64,000 bases of DNA from NCBI RefSeq assembly GCF_907177275.1, contig NZ_CAJSLV010000060.1, positions 1 through 64,000 of the forward strand. The letters are read 5' to 3'. This DNA is from Actinacidiphila cocklensis. GTDB lineage: Bacteria > Actinomycetota > Actinomycetes > Streptomycetales > Streptomycetaceae. The notes under the pieces were generated by a model that worked only from the letters and a program-made list of their open reading frames with translations, did no database searches and had not been told where the DNA came from. Below are positions 1-8,127 of the stretch, in pieces. Position numbers and translations under genes: made by a program. Positions within the stretch are counted from its first letter, which is position 1; every line of letters begins with the position of its first letter.

Positions 1-54
1 ACTCCGGCGAGTACTTGCTGGGTGGTGCCACGTCGTGCCTCTCGTTTCCTTACA

Positions 55-76
55 CAGGGATCCTATTGGATCCCTG
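55..76. repeat. Short perfect hairpin upstream of the IS1182-type transposase
   Basis: CAGGGATCC and GGATCCCTG form a perfect 9-bp inverted repeat around TATT. It lies about 130 bp before the transposase start, so it may be part of the subterminal region of the element or a transcription stop that insulates the transposase gene. I could not find a matching end sequence after the transposase stop, so the element limits remain undefined. Confidence 0.5.
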
Positions 77-202
77 TCCGGAGACCTCGGGGCACCTCAC
101 CCATTTGTTGGTGTACTGGTCAGGGTCTTGATCATTACGGCAGGCTTGTTGTGTGGCCGGTCCTCTCATCGTTCCCGGTCACGGTGGGAGGGGCTGGTGT
201 CG

Positions 203-1903
203 ATGGAGTCGCAGCCGTGGCCGGAGCCTGCGCCTGGCGTGGTGCGGGCGGTGCGGGCCAAGTACCGCGGCCGGCCGGTGCCGCTGCCGGTCGCGGTGCG
301 TGACGGTCTCGGTGAGGTCTTCGCGGACGCCGAGTTCGCGTCCGCGTTCGCAGCGACCGGTCCGCGGGGCTGGTCACCGGGGCGGTTGGCGCTGGTCACG
401 GTGCTGCAGATGGCGGAAAACCTGACCGACCGGCAGGCTGCCGAGGCGGTGCGTGACAAACTCTCCTGGGCCTATGCGCTCGGACTGGGGCTGGAAGATC
501 CAGGGTTCGACTTCAGCGTTCTGTCGCAGTTCCGCACCCGGGTGGCCGCACACCACCTGGAGGAGAAGGTCCTGGACCTGCTGCTGGCCGCCTTGCTCGA
601 GCGGGGCCTGCTGGCCGCGGGCGGCAAGCAGCGCACCGACTCCACCCACGTGGTCGCCGCGGTGCGGGATCTCAACCGACTGGAGTTGGCCGGCGAGGCA
701 GTGCGGGCCGCTGTGGAGGCTTTGACCTGCGCGGCGCCGGACTGGGTGGCCCAGGTCGTGGACGTGGCCTCGTGGAGCAAGAGATACGGGGCACGAGTGG
801 ACGGCTGGCGACTGCCGACGTCGCAGGTCAAGCAGGAACAGCTGGCGGTGGATTTCGCCCGTGACGGCTTCGCCCTGCTCGGCGCGGTCTACCACCCAAA
901 CTCGCCGGTCTGGCTGCGGGAACTTCCCGCGGTGCAGGTCCTGCGAATCGTGCTGCTGCAGAACTACACCCGCACCATCAAAGGCGGGCGGGAGGTGGTC
1001 AAGCGGCGGCAGAAGGCCGAGGACGGTGGCGACGGGCGCCCGCCCGGCCACCTACGGCTGTCCTCGCCCTATGACACCGACTCCCGCTGGAGCGTCAAAC
1101 GCGACACCCTGTGGAACGGCTACAAGCTCCACATCAGCGAGACCTGCACCTCCGCACCGGAATCCGGGCGCAAGCACCCGAACCTGATCACGAACGTGGC
1201 CACCACCAGCTCCACGCTGCCCGACAGTAAAGCCCTCGACGCCGTCCACCACACCCTTCAGCAGCGCCGGCTCCTCCCCGAAGAGCACTACCTCGACTCC
1301 GGCTACGCCACCGCCGAACTGATCCAAGGCTCCTTAAAAACCTACGGCGTCGCCCTGGTCACACCAGTTCTGCTGGACACCTCCCGGCAGGCCAAAGACC
1401 GCAACGGTTTCGCCGCCCACGATTTCACCATCGACTGGCACGCCGAGCAGGCCACCTGCCCCGCAGGCAAGACCAGCGTCACTTGGAACCCCGTCGTCCA
1501 AGCAGGCCTGCCCAAGACGGTGGCCACCTTCGCCGCCCTGGACTGCATCCCCTGCCCGCACCGGAGCCAGTGCACCAGCGCCAAGAGCAACCGACGCCAA
1601 ATCACCCTGCACCCACGCGAGATGACCGAAGCACTACGCAACGCCCGCGCCCAACAGCAGACCAAGGACTGGAACAAGAACTACGCCCTACGGGCCGGCA
1701 TCGAGGGAACCATCCGACAGGCCACTGCCGTCACCGGCGTCCGCCGAGCGCGCTACCGAGGCCTGGAAAAGACCCACCTCGAACACGTCTACTCCGCCGT
1801 CGCACTCAACCTGATCAGACTCCACGCCTGGTGGCACAACCAACCCCTCGACCGCACCCGCACCAGCCACCTCACCCGACTCGAACTCACCCTCACCGCA
1901 TAA
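203..1903 (+). CDS. IS1182-family transposase
   Basis: A 566-residue DDE transposase that would catalyse cut-and-paste movement of its own insertion sequence. Seen: an N-terminal DUF772-like helical region (LALVTVLQMAENLTDRQAA), a catalytic core with RTDSTHVVAAVRDLNRLE and LDSGYATAEL, a cysteine cluster (CPAGK, CIPCPHRSQC), and the C-terminal RAGIEGTIRQA region with the presumed last acidic residue. The length matches full IS1182-type transposases and I see no frameshift. I chose the ATG at 203 because GGGAGGGG lies about 10 bases upstream; the frame stays open further upstream but that part looks non-coding. It converges on galU with only about 70 bases between the stops. Target-site repeats were not found, so current mobility is uncertain. 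Confidence 0.9.
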   Translation: MESQPWPEPAPGVVRAVRAKYRGRPVPLPVAVRDGLGEVFADAEFASAFAATGPRGWSPGRLALVTVLQMAENLTDRQAAEAVRDKLSWAYALGLGLEDPGFDFSVLSQFRTRVAAHHLEEKVLDLLLAALLERGLLAAGGKQRTDSTHVVAAVRDLNRLELAGEAVRAAVEALTCAAPDWVAQVVDVASWSKRYGARVDGWRLPTSQVKQEQLAVDFARDGFALLGAVYHPNSPVWLRELPAVQVLRIVLLQNYTRTIKGGREVVKRRQKAEDGGDGRPPGHLRLSSPYDTDSRWSVKRDTLWNGYKLHISETCTSAPESGRKHPNLITNVATTSSTLPDSKALDAVHHTLQQRRLLPEEHYLDSGYATAELIQGSLKTYGVALVTPVLLDTSRQAKDRNGFAAHDFTIDWHAEQATCPAGKTSVTWNPVVQAGLPKTVATFAALDCIPCPHRSQCTSAKSNRRQITLHPREMTEALRNARAQQQTKDWNKNYALRAGIEGTIRQATAVTGVRRARYRGLEKTHLEHVYSAVALNLIRLHAWWHNQPLDRTRTSHLTRLELTLTA

Positions 1904-1972
1904 ACCAATGGGCAACAGGATCGGGCGACCCCACAGGCCCAGCGGCTGCGAGCGCCGCCGGCGTACCCGGAT

Positions 1973-2899
1973 TCAGCCCAGCTCGGTGGCGGTGAACTCC
2001 CTCAGCCACGCCCGGAACTCCGGGCCGAGGTCCTCGCGCTCGCAGGCCAGCCGGACGGTCGCGCGCAGGTAGGCGCCGCGGTCGCCGGTGTCGTAGCGGC
2101 GCCCGGAGAAGACCACGCCGTGGACTGGGCCGCCGTCGTTCCGCCGCTGGGCGAGTTCGCCGAGGGCGTCGGTGAGCTGGATCTCGCCCCGCTGGTCCGG
2201 CCGCGTCTTGGTGAGCACGGGAAAGATCTCCGGGCTGAGCACGTAGCGCCCGATCACCGCGTACGAGGAGGGTGCCCGTCCCGGCTCCGGCTTCTCGACC
2301 AGGCCGGTGACCCGGACGATGTCGCCGTCCTCGCCGGCCACCGGGGCGACGGCGGCGCATCCGTACAGGTGGATCAGGGCCGAGTCGACCTCCATCAGGG
2401 CCACGACGCTGCCGCCGTACCGCTGCTGGATCTCCGCCATCCTGGGCAGCAGCGGGTCGCGCGGGTCGATGAGGTCGTCGCCCAGGAGCACGGCGAACGG
2501 CTGATCGCCGACGTGCGGCTCCGCGCAGAGCACCGCGTGCCCGAGGCCCTTGGGGTCGCCCTGCCGGACGTAGTGCATCATCGCCAGCCGGCTGGAGGCG
2601 CGCACCTTCTCCAAGCGCTCGGTGTCGCCGCGCCGGCCGAGCAGTTCCTCGAGTTCGTGGTTGCGGTCGAAGTGGTCCTCAAGTGCCCGCTTGTTGCGTC
2701 CGGTCACCATCAGGACGTCCGTGAGCCCTGCGGCCACGGCTTCTTCGACGACGTATTCGATCGCCGGCTTGTCGACGACCGGCAGCATCTCCTTGGGGGT
2801 CGCCTTCGACGCCGGAAGAAATCGGGTCCCCAGGCCCGCGGCGGGTATGACGGCCCTGGAGATGCGCGGAATGTGCGGTGATCTTCGGTTGGTTGACAT
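1973..2899 (-). CDS. galU: UTP-glucose-1-phosphate uridylyltransferase
   Basis: It makes UDP-glucose from glucose-1-phosphate and UTP in the cytoplasm. The N-terminus carries the nucleotide-binding signature AAGLGTRFLPASKATPKEM followed by LPVVDKPAIEYVVEEA, both typical of bacterial GalU. The 308-residue length is normal. The ATG at 2899 (MSTNRRS) is preferred; the open frame upstream encodes a low-quality arginine-rich stretch. It is the last gene of the minus arm of the polysaccharide locus. Its product is the direct substrate of the Ugd encoded upstream, so the two would feed UDP-glucuronate to the divergent synthase. A second, housekeeping galU elsewhere is likely but cannot be seen here. 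A 159-bp gap with nested inverted repeats separates it from the preceding gene, so it may have its own promoter. Confidence 0.93.
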   Translation of the reverse strand: MSTNRRSPHIPRISRAVIPAAGLGTRFLPASKATPKEMLPVVDKPAIEYVVEEAVAAGLTDVLMVTGRNKRALEDHFDRNHELEELLGRRGDTERLEKVRASSRLAMMHYVRQGDPKGLGHAVLCAEPHVGDQPFAVLLGDDLIDPRDPLLPRMAEIQQRYGGSVVALMEVDSALIHLYGCAAVAPVAGEDGDIVRVTGLVEKPEPGRAPSSYAVIGRYVLSPEIFPVLTKTRPDQRGEIQLTDALGELAQRRNDGGPVHGVVFSGRRYDTGDRGAYLRATVRLACEREDLGPEFRAWLREFTATELG

Positions 2900-2932
2900 G
2901 CGCGATAAGCCGCCGAAATCCGGCGACAACTC

Positions 2933-2983
2933 CCCCCTGGGCGTGAGCGGTAAGCTCACATCATAAGCACATGTCCCAGGGGG
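2933..2983. promoter_or_regulatory. Nested inverted repeats before galU
   Basis: An outer pair CCCCCTGGG (2933-2941) and CCCAGGGGG (2975-2983) encloses an inner pair GTGAGC (2943-2948) and GCTCAC (2954-2959). Both arms are perfect. It sits in the 159-bp gap between the stop of the membrane-anchored protein gene and the galU start. It could be a terminator or attenuator for the upstream minus-strand genes, or an operator for an internal galU promoter. There is no T-run, so the choice is open. Confidence 0.5.
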
Positions 2984-3058
2984 TCTCGGGCGGAAGCGCA
3001 CCTCAACGCGATAGCGGAAGGATGGCTCCCGCATTCAGCGGTCGAACGCCCTTTGGCG

Positions 3059-4033
3059 TCAGTGCATTTCGAGCAGCCTGGAGAGCGCGTAGCCCGCAAT
3101 TCCCCGGCCGGCCGCAATGGCTTGTGCATCCGTGTCGCCGGCGGCTCCGGAGTTGGGCCCGGAGACCGTGGTGTACAGGTAGCGCCCGTGCACCGCGTGG
3201 GTCACTGCGCAGGCCACCTTGTCACTGCAGAAATCGGGGATGCCGTGCCCGGTCACGGGCATCAGGTTGCCCTTGAAGTCCGTGTTCACCGCCTCGGCGT
3301 CGGCAGCCGTCGGGAAGACCATCACGCCGACGGTCACCGCGTCCTTGCCGGAGACGTAGGTGGCCAGCACGATCTGGGAGCAGTGGTGCGGGTCCAGTTG
3401 CGGGCCGAGGCCCCCGCGGGTGCCCTGCCAACAGGGGGTCTTGTGCGAGGTGGCCTTGCGGGCGAACGACTGGCCGTCGACGGAGAGTTTCGTGGCGGTG
3501 AACAGGTCGCTGCCACGAAGCGTGGGCGTCGGCTGACCGGTGGACCCGGTGGCGGAGCCGCTCGGCGAGGGACTGGCGGACGTCTTCGTGGACGAGGACG
3601 AGGACGGGTGGTCCTTGGGGCCGTCGGCGACCTTGTCGTCGTTCTTGCCCATGGTCAGGGCGACGAGCGTGCCGGCCGCGGCCAGCACCAGGACGACGCC
3701 GGTGGCGATGCCGATCGTCATCCGGCGCCTGCCCTTGCGGTCCGCCTGCTGGCGGTCCGCCATCGCCGACCAGTCCGGTTGGTTGGGGTTGGGCACGTAC
3801 GGTTGCGGGTAGCCGGGCCGTACCTCGTACGGGTAGCCGGTCTGCGCCGGGGGCTGGGCCTGCCACTGCGGCGGCCCCTGGGCGAACGGGACGTACGGGC
3901 CCTGCGGCTGGCCGTAACCGGACGGCTGCTGCTGCTGCGGGGGCACCGACTGCGGCTGCTGCGGCTCGGCCGGGGCTGTGGCGCCGTCCTGATGCGGGGT
4001 ACGGGGGTCCTGTGGCCCCTGCGGTGTGCTCAT
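3059..4033 (-). CDS. Proline/glutamine-rich membrane-anchored protein of unknown function
   Basis: A 324-residue protein. Residues 1-90 are rich in Pro, Gln and Gly and carry no charge pattern of a signal peptide. A basic patch (RKGRRRM) precedes a single hydrophobic helix (IGIATGVVLVLAAAGTLVAL), which suggests a cytoplasmic N-tail and an extracellular C-domain. After a Ser/Thr linker comes a globular domain of about 190 residues containing four cysteines, probably two disulfides (HKTPCWQG, HHCSQIV, DFCSDKVACAV). This layout is common in actinomycete hypothetical proteins. It lies 24 bases after the GH26-like gene and shares its direction, so it is probably co-transcribed with ugd. Its role in polymer export or anchoring is a guess from context only. 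Confidence 0.8.
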   Translation of the reverse strand: MSTPQGPQDPRTPHQDGATAPAEPQQPQSVPPQQQQPSGYGQPQGPYVPFAQGPPQWQAQPPAQTGYPYEVRPGYPQPYVPNPNQPDWSAMADRQQADRKGRRRMTIGIATGVVLVLAAAGTLVALTMGKNDDKVADGPKDHPSSSSSTKTSASPSPSGSATGSTGQPTPTLRGSDLFTATKLSVDGQSFARKATSHKTPCWQGTRGGLGPQLDPHHCSQIVLATYVSGKDAVTVGVMVFPTAADAEAVNTDFKGNLMPVTGHGIPDFCSDKVACAVTHAVHGRYLYTTVSGPNSGAAGDTDAQAIAAGRGIAGYALSRLLEMH

Positions 4034-4057
4034 AGCCTCGGGACTTCACCTTTCCGG

Positions 4058-5161
4058 TCACCCATTCGGGTGGATCTTAGCGTCAGTGGCGGGCCAGGGA
4101 ACGAGGGACAGCGCATTGAGGCCCTGGCGGTAGGCCGCCTTGTTCTGCGGGTCTATGTCGAACCGGTAGTCGTAGCGGCCGCCCTCGTCCTGGCTGTGCT
4201 GGAACCACACGAAGCCGATGACGTTCGGCGTGCTCTTGAGCCAGCGGAAGAGGTCGGCGGTCCACTCGGCCTGCTGCGGCCCGGTCGAACTGCCGGTCTC
4301 GGCCAGTAGGATCGGCTTGCCGGAGAAGCTCTCGACGGCGTCGACCGTGGGTTGCAGCACGTCCCGGGCGGACTTCTCCCCGGTGCCGTAGCCGTCGATG
4401 CCAATCCAGTCCACGTACTGGTCGCCCGGATACAGCGGCTGCAGCTGCACCCCGTTGGTGCCGCGGAGGATGTTCGGGCTCCAGACCCAGATCACCTGGG
4501 TCGAGCCGACGGCGTCGAAGAGGTCGTGGACATGCCGCCACGCCTTGACGTAGTCACCGGGGGCGTTGCCGCTGTTCTGCTCCGACCAGGGATACCAGTC
4601 CCCGTTCATCTCGTGCGCGAAACGCAGCAGGATCGGCCGGCCGGCGGCCTTGACCTGCCGGGCGAAGGTGATGATGTACCGGTCGAAGGAACCCGACGCG
4701 ATCTTCTTCAGCGCGTATTGCGGCTGGTCCGCGGCCCGCGACGTCCCGTACGGCTCCCAGGTGAGGAGCGGCAGCGCGCCCTGCTGGTAGCTGAGGTCGA
4801 AGTCGCCGAGGGAGAAGGGCTTGTTCCAGCTCTGGTAGTACTCGAGGATCCGCGGGTGCACGCCGGCGGCGACGGTCGCCGAGTCGGTGGTCGCCCGGGC
4901 CGGGGCATGGAAGGTGGCCACGCCGTAGTACTGGCCCTTCGGGTGCAGGTAGTCCGCCTTGGTCAGCCCCTTGGGGGCGGGGACCGGCGTCTCCCGCGAC
5001 GAGGGGGTGCCGGTGGCGGCCGACTCGTGGAAGGGGTCGCCGCCGGAGGACGAGCAGGCGGCCAGCGTGACCGTCAGCAGGCTCACCAGCAGACCGACGA
5101 GGACGCGCCAGGGCCGCGCCGGCGGGTGGGAGCACGACACTCTGCGTGGAAAAGTGGGCAT
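4058..5161 (-). CDS. GH26-like lipoprotein glycoside hydrolase (copy 1)
   Basis: A 367-residue exported enzyme. A basic N-terminus, hydrophobic core and lipobox (LAAC) predict a lipid-anchored surface protein. The catalytic domain matches the clan GH-A family 26 pattern: acid/base candidate E184 in AHEMNGDWYPW and nucleophile candidate E288 in LLAETGSS. Known GH26 enzymes mostly cut beta-mannans or mixed-linkage glucans; the substrate here is not evident. It starts 15 bases after the ugd stop. Two paralogues lie in the divergent arm (8120 and 10937) with the same 104-residue spacing of the two glutamates. The context suggests trimming or releasing the polymer made by the neighbouring synthase, or acting as a transglycosylase on it. 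Confidence 0.85.
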   Translation of the reverse strand: MPTFPRRVSCSHPPARPWRVLVGLLVSLLTVTLAACSSSGGDPFHESAATGTPSSRETPVPAPKGLTKADYLHPKGQYYGVATFHAPARATTDSATVAAGVHPRILEYYQSWNKPFSLGDFDLSYQQGALPLLTWEPYGTSRAADQPQYALKKIASGSFDRYIITFARQVKAAGRPILLRFAHEMNGDWYPWSEQNSGNAPGDYVKAWRHVHDLFDAVGSTQVIWVWSPNILRGTNGVQLQPLYPGDQYVDWIGIDGYGTGEKSARDVLQPTVDAVESFSGKPILLAETGSSTGPQQAEWTADLFRWLKSTPNVIGFVWFQHSQDEGGRYDYRFDIDPQNKAAYRQGLNALSLVPWPATDAKIHPNG

Positions 5162-5176
5162 CGGACGGCGGCGGTC

Positions 5177-6496
5177 CTACTGTCGGCCCAGTGACCGGAA
5201 GGTCCAGCCGGCGGCGCGCCAGCCGTCGCGGTCCAGGACGTTGCGGCCGTCGACGATCTGGGGCCGGGCCACGACCTCGGCCACCGCCCGCGGGTCGAGC
5301 TCGCGGAAGTCCCGCCACTCGGTGAGGTGCAGGATCAGCTCCGCGCCCTGCGCCGACTCCAACGGGCCGGTGCCGTAGTCCAGTTCGGGCCGCAGCTTGC
5401 GAGCGTTGTCCATGGCGTGGGGGTCGTAGACGCTGACCGAGGCGCCAGCCTGGTGCAGCCGGCCCGCCAGGTCCAGCGCCGGCGAGTCGCGGATGTCGTC
5501 GGAGTCGGGCTTGAAAGCGCAGCCCCACACCGCGACCCGGCGCCCCGACAGCCCGCCCGGCAGCAGTTCCGCGGCCAGTTCCATGACCCGGTCCCGGCGG
5601 CGCAGGTTGATCGCGTCGACCTCGTCCAGGAAGGCGAGCGCCCGCCCGACGCCGAGTTCCTCCGCACGGGTGCGGAACGCGCGGATGTCCTTGGGTAGGC
5701 AGCCACCGCCGAAGCCGACGCCGGCGTGCAGGAACCGCCCGCCGATCCGTGTGTCGTACGACAGTGCGGCGCTGAGCTGCGCCACGTCCGCCCCGGCCGC
5801 CTCGCAGACCTCGGCCATGGCGTTGATGAAGGAGATCTTGGTGGCCAGGAAGGCGTTCGCGGACGTCTTGGCCAGTTCCGCCGTCGGGAAGTCGGTGACG
5901 ACCAGCGGCACCCCGGCGTCCAGCAGCGGACGGTACACCTCGCGCAGCAGCGGCTCGGACGCGCTGTCGCCGTCGTCGAACCCGATGACCAGGCGGTCGG
6001 GCCGCAGGGTGTCCTCGATGGCGAAGCCCTCGCGCAGGAACTCCGGGTTCCATGCCAGGCGCACCCGCGCCCCGGCCGGGGCGAGTTCGGCGAGCCGGCC
6101 GGAGAGGCGCGCCGCGGTGCCCACCGGCACCGTGGACTTGCCGACCACCAGGGCGGGCCGGTCCAGATACGGGGCCAGCGACTCGATCACCGCGTCGACG
6201 TACCGGAGGTCCGCGCCCTGCCCGTCGGGCAGCTGCGGGGTGCCCACGCACGAGAAGTGCACCTCGGCGAACGCGGCGGCCTGGCGGTAGGAGGTCGTGA
6301 ACCGCAGCCGGCCCGAGGCGACGTGCTCGGCGATGAGTTCGGCCAGCCCCGGCTCGTAGAACGGGACGCTGCCGGACTGCAGTGCGGCGATCTTGTCCGG
6401 GTCGACGTCGACGCCCAGCACCTCGTGGCCGAGTTCGGCCATGCACGCGGCATGGGTGGCGCCGAGGTAGCCGGTGCCGATGACAGTGAGCCGCAT
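5177..6496 (-). CDS. ugd: UDP-glucose 6-dehydrogenase
   Basis: It oxidises UDP-glucose to UDP-glucuronate with two NAD+. Seen: a Rossmann motif at the start (VIGTGYLGATHA), VGTPQLPDG, the middle-domain stretch SFINAMAEVCEAAGADV, and the catalytic cysteine C266 within GGGCLPKD. Its 439 residues match the family. The ATG at 6496 is chosen because the Rossmann fold begins immediately; upstream codons are non-coding in character. It leads the minus arm of the polysaccharide locus and is transcribed divergently from the GT2 synthase gene across a 311-bp shared region. This pairing is the classical arrangement for hyaluronan-like or other glucuronate-containing polymers, but the other sugar cannot be read from the sequence. 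Confidence 0.93.
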   Translation of the reverse strand: MRLTVIGTGYLGATHAACMAELGHEVLGVDVDPDKIAALQSGSVPFYEPGLAELIAEHVASGRLRFTTSYRQAAAFAEVHFSCVGTPQLPDGQGADLRYVDAVIESLAPYLDRPALVVGKSTVPVGTAARLSGRLAELAPAGARVRLAWNPEFLREGFAIEDTLRPDRLVIGFDDGDSASEPLLREVYRPLLDAGVPLVVTDFPTAELAKTSANAFLATKISFINAMAEVCEAAGADVAQLSAALSYDTRIGGRFLHAGVGFGGGCLPKDIRAFRTRAEELGVGRALAFLDEVDAINLRRRDRVMELAAELLPGGLSGRRVAVWGCAFKPDSDDIRDSPALDLAGRLHQAGASVSVYDPHAMDNARKLRPELDYGTGPLESAQGAELILHLTEWRDFRELDPRAVAEVVARPQIVDGRNVLDRDGWRAAGWTFRSLGRQ

Positions 6497-6807
6497 GTTT
6501 CGGCTGCCCTTCCGGTACGTGGGGACCAAGCGCGAATGAGGCAAGGCGAGCACCACGGCGCAGAGGCCGCTCCGCCGCTCCCCGAGCCGGATCCGATGTC
6601 GTTGCACACAGCAATGGCACAGGCCGAGCGGCCTTCCGAACCCCCTTCCGGAGACAGGGGCACGGGACGCGCGGTGATCGTACGGCAATCACCGGGCTGC
6701 GTGAGGATGCTGTGCAGATCATATGGTAAACATTCCCGACGAGACAGCTTCTCTGCGGCATACCGCGTCGTCAGGGGCCTGGGGGAAATCGGCGCGTTGG
6801 GGAAGGC
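6497..6807. promoter_or_regulatory. Divergent control region between ugd and the GT2 gene
   Basis: 311 bp with no credible gene. It contains the only AT-rich patch of the locus (around 6716-6735, with ATATGGTAAAC), a plausible promoter for the plus arm, and a GTGAT/ATCAC inverted repeat spaced by 9 bases at 6674-6692 that could be an operator. Since both arms start here, joint control of precursor supply and polymerisation is likely. Confidence 0.5.
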
Positions 6808-8127
6808 ATGCTGGCGTTCTTGCTGGAGATCCGCGAGCTGCGGATCAGCGGCGTGGTGTACCCGTTTGCGGCATTCATGGCGCTCATCTGGTTGCTGTGG
6901 GTGATCAAAATCGTGCTCGCGCGGCGCTACAAGCCATGGAAGCGGCCATTCCACGCGACCACTTCCGTGATCATTCCGGTGGTCGACGAACCCGAGGAGC
7001 TGTTCCGGGAGGTCGTCGGCCGCATCATCGCCCAGCAGCCGACCGAGATCATCGTGGTGATCAACGGCCGCCGCAACGTGGCCCTCGAAGCGATATGCGA
7101 CGACCTCGGCGTGCTCTGGTACTGGACGGAGATCCCCGGCAAGCGCAACGCCCTGAAGGTCGGCCTTGAGGCGTCCACCGGCGAGATCGCCGTGCTGGTC
7201 GACTCCGACACCATCTGGACCACCAACACCCTCAGCGAGCTGATAAAGCCCTTCCGCGACCCCAAGATCGGCGGTGTGACGACCCGCCAGCGGATCCTGC
7301 AGCCGAGCCGCACCGTGCTCACCCGCTGGGCGGACTGGCTGGAGAGCGTGCGCTGCCAGTACTCCATGCCGGCCATGAGCGTGCTCGGCACCGTCGGCTG
7401 CCTGCCCGGCCGCACCATCGCCTTCCGCAGCTCGATCCTCTTCGACTGCATGGACGACTTCCTGGGCGAGAAGTTCCTCGGCGTCTTCCTGGAGGTCAGC
7501 GACGATCGCACGCTGACCAACTACACGCTGAAGGCCGGGTACCGCACGGTCTACCAGTCGACGTCGCTGGTCTACACCGACGCCCCGCTGCAGCTGAAGA
7601 AGCTCGCCAAGCAGCAGTACCGCTGGGCCCGCGGCTCGCAGTACAACACGCTGCGGATGATGCCGTGGATGCTCAAGCACGCGAAGATGCTGGCGCTGTT
7701 CTACTTCGCCGACGTCGCCGTGCCGTTCGTGCTCCTCGGCACCTTCGCGTCCTGGGTCGTCGCCGCGTTCCACAAGGGCCGCCCCGGCATCTACACCGAC
7801 CTTCCACTGCCGTCCGACCCCACCAAGTCCCTGGTGCTGCTGGTGAGCCTGGCTGCGGTGATGTCGCTGTTCTCGCTCATGGTCCGGTTCGGCCGGCACT
7901 TCGCCTACCGGCCGCAGGACCTGCTGTTCCTGCCCACGTTCATGGTCATCAACACGCTGCTGCTCCTTCCGGTGCGGCTGCTCGGCTTCTTCCGGTGTGC
8001 GCACAACGCGAGCTGGGGGACCCGCGCGGACAGCTTCGCCGGCGAGAAGACCCACAGCCCGCTGGTGCTCGTGCCGTACCTCATCGGCGGGCTGATGCTG
8101 GGGGGATCGGTGATGATGAGTGTCTGA
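6808..8127 (+). CDS. Processive family 2 glycosyltransferase (hyaluronan/cellulose-synthase type)
   Basis: A 439-residue inner-membrane synthase. One N-terminal helix (VYPFAAFMALIWLLWVIKIV) precedes a GT-A domain with SVIIPVVDE, the metal-binding DSD at residues 132-134, GCLPGRTIAF, DDRTLTN (general base) and the processivity motif QxxRW (Q269 to W273). At least three C-terminal helices follow. This is the topology of hyaluronan, chitin and cellulose synthases, which polymerise and export in one step. UDP-glucuronate or UDP-glucose are the likely donors given ugd and galU next door. It is first in a four-gene overlapping plus-strand unit. A PilZ domain is absent, so c-di-GMP control through that route is not indicated. 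Confidence 0.9.
   Translation: MLAFLLEIRELRISGVVYPFAAFMALIWLLWVIKIVLARRYKPWKRPFHATTSVIIPVVDEPEELFREVVGRIIAQQPTEIIVVINGRRNVALEAICDDLGVLWYWTEIPGKRNALKVGLEASTGEIAVLVDSDTIWTTNTLSELIKPFRDPKIGGVTTRQRILQPSRTVLTRWADWLESVRCQYSMPAMSVLGTVGCLPGRTIAFRSSILFDCMDDFLGEKFLGVFLEVSDDRTLTNYTLKAGYRTVYQSTSLVYTDAPLQLKKLAKQQYRWARGSQYNTLRMMPWMLKHAKMLALFYFADVAVPFVLLGTFASWVVAAFHKGRPGIYTDLPLPSDPTKSLVLLVSLAAVMSLFSLMVRFGRHFAYRPQDLLFLPTFMVINTLLLLPVRLLGFFRCAHNASWGTRADSFAGEKTHSPLVLVPYLIGGLMLGGSVMMSV

Noticed and set aside
4554-6761. Very long minus-strand open frame of over 700 codons across ugd and the GH26-like gene
   Set aside because: It is an arginine/proline-rich shadow of two well-recognised genes in another frame, a usual effect of high GC.
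6808-8127. Calling the GT2 gene a hyaluronan synthase
   Set aside because: Ugd linkage and topology fit, but no enzyme for the amino-sugar precursor is present and the GH26-like partners do not match known hyaluronan systems.
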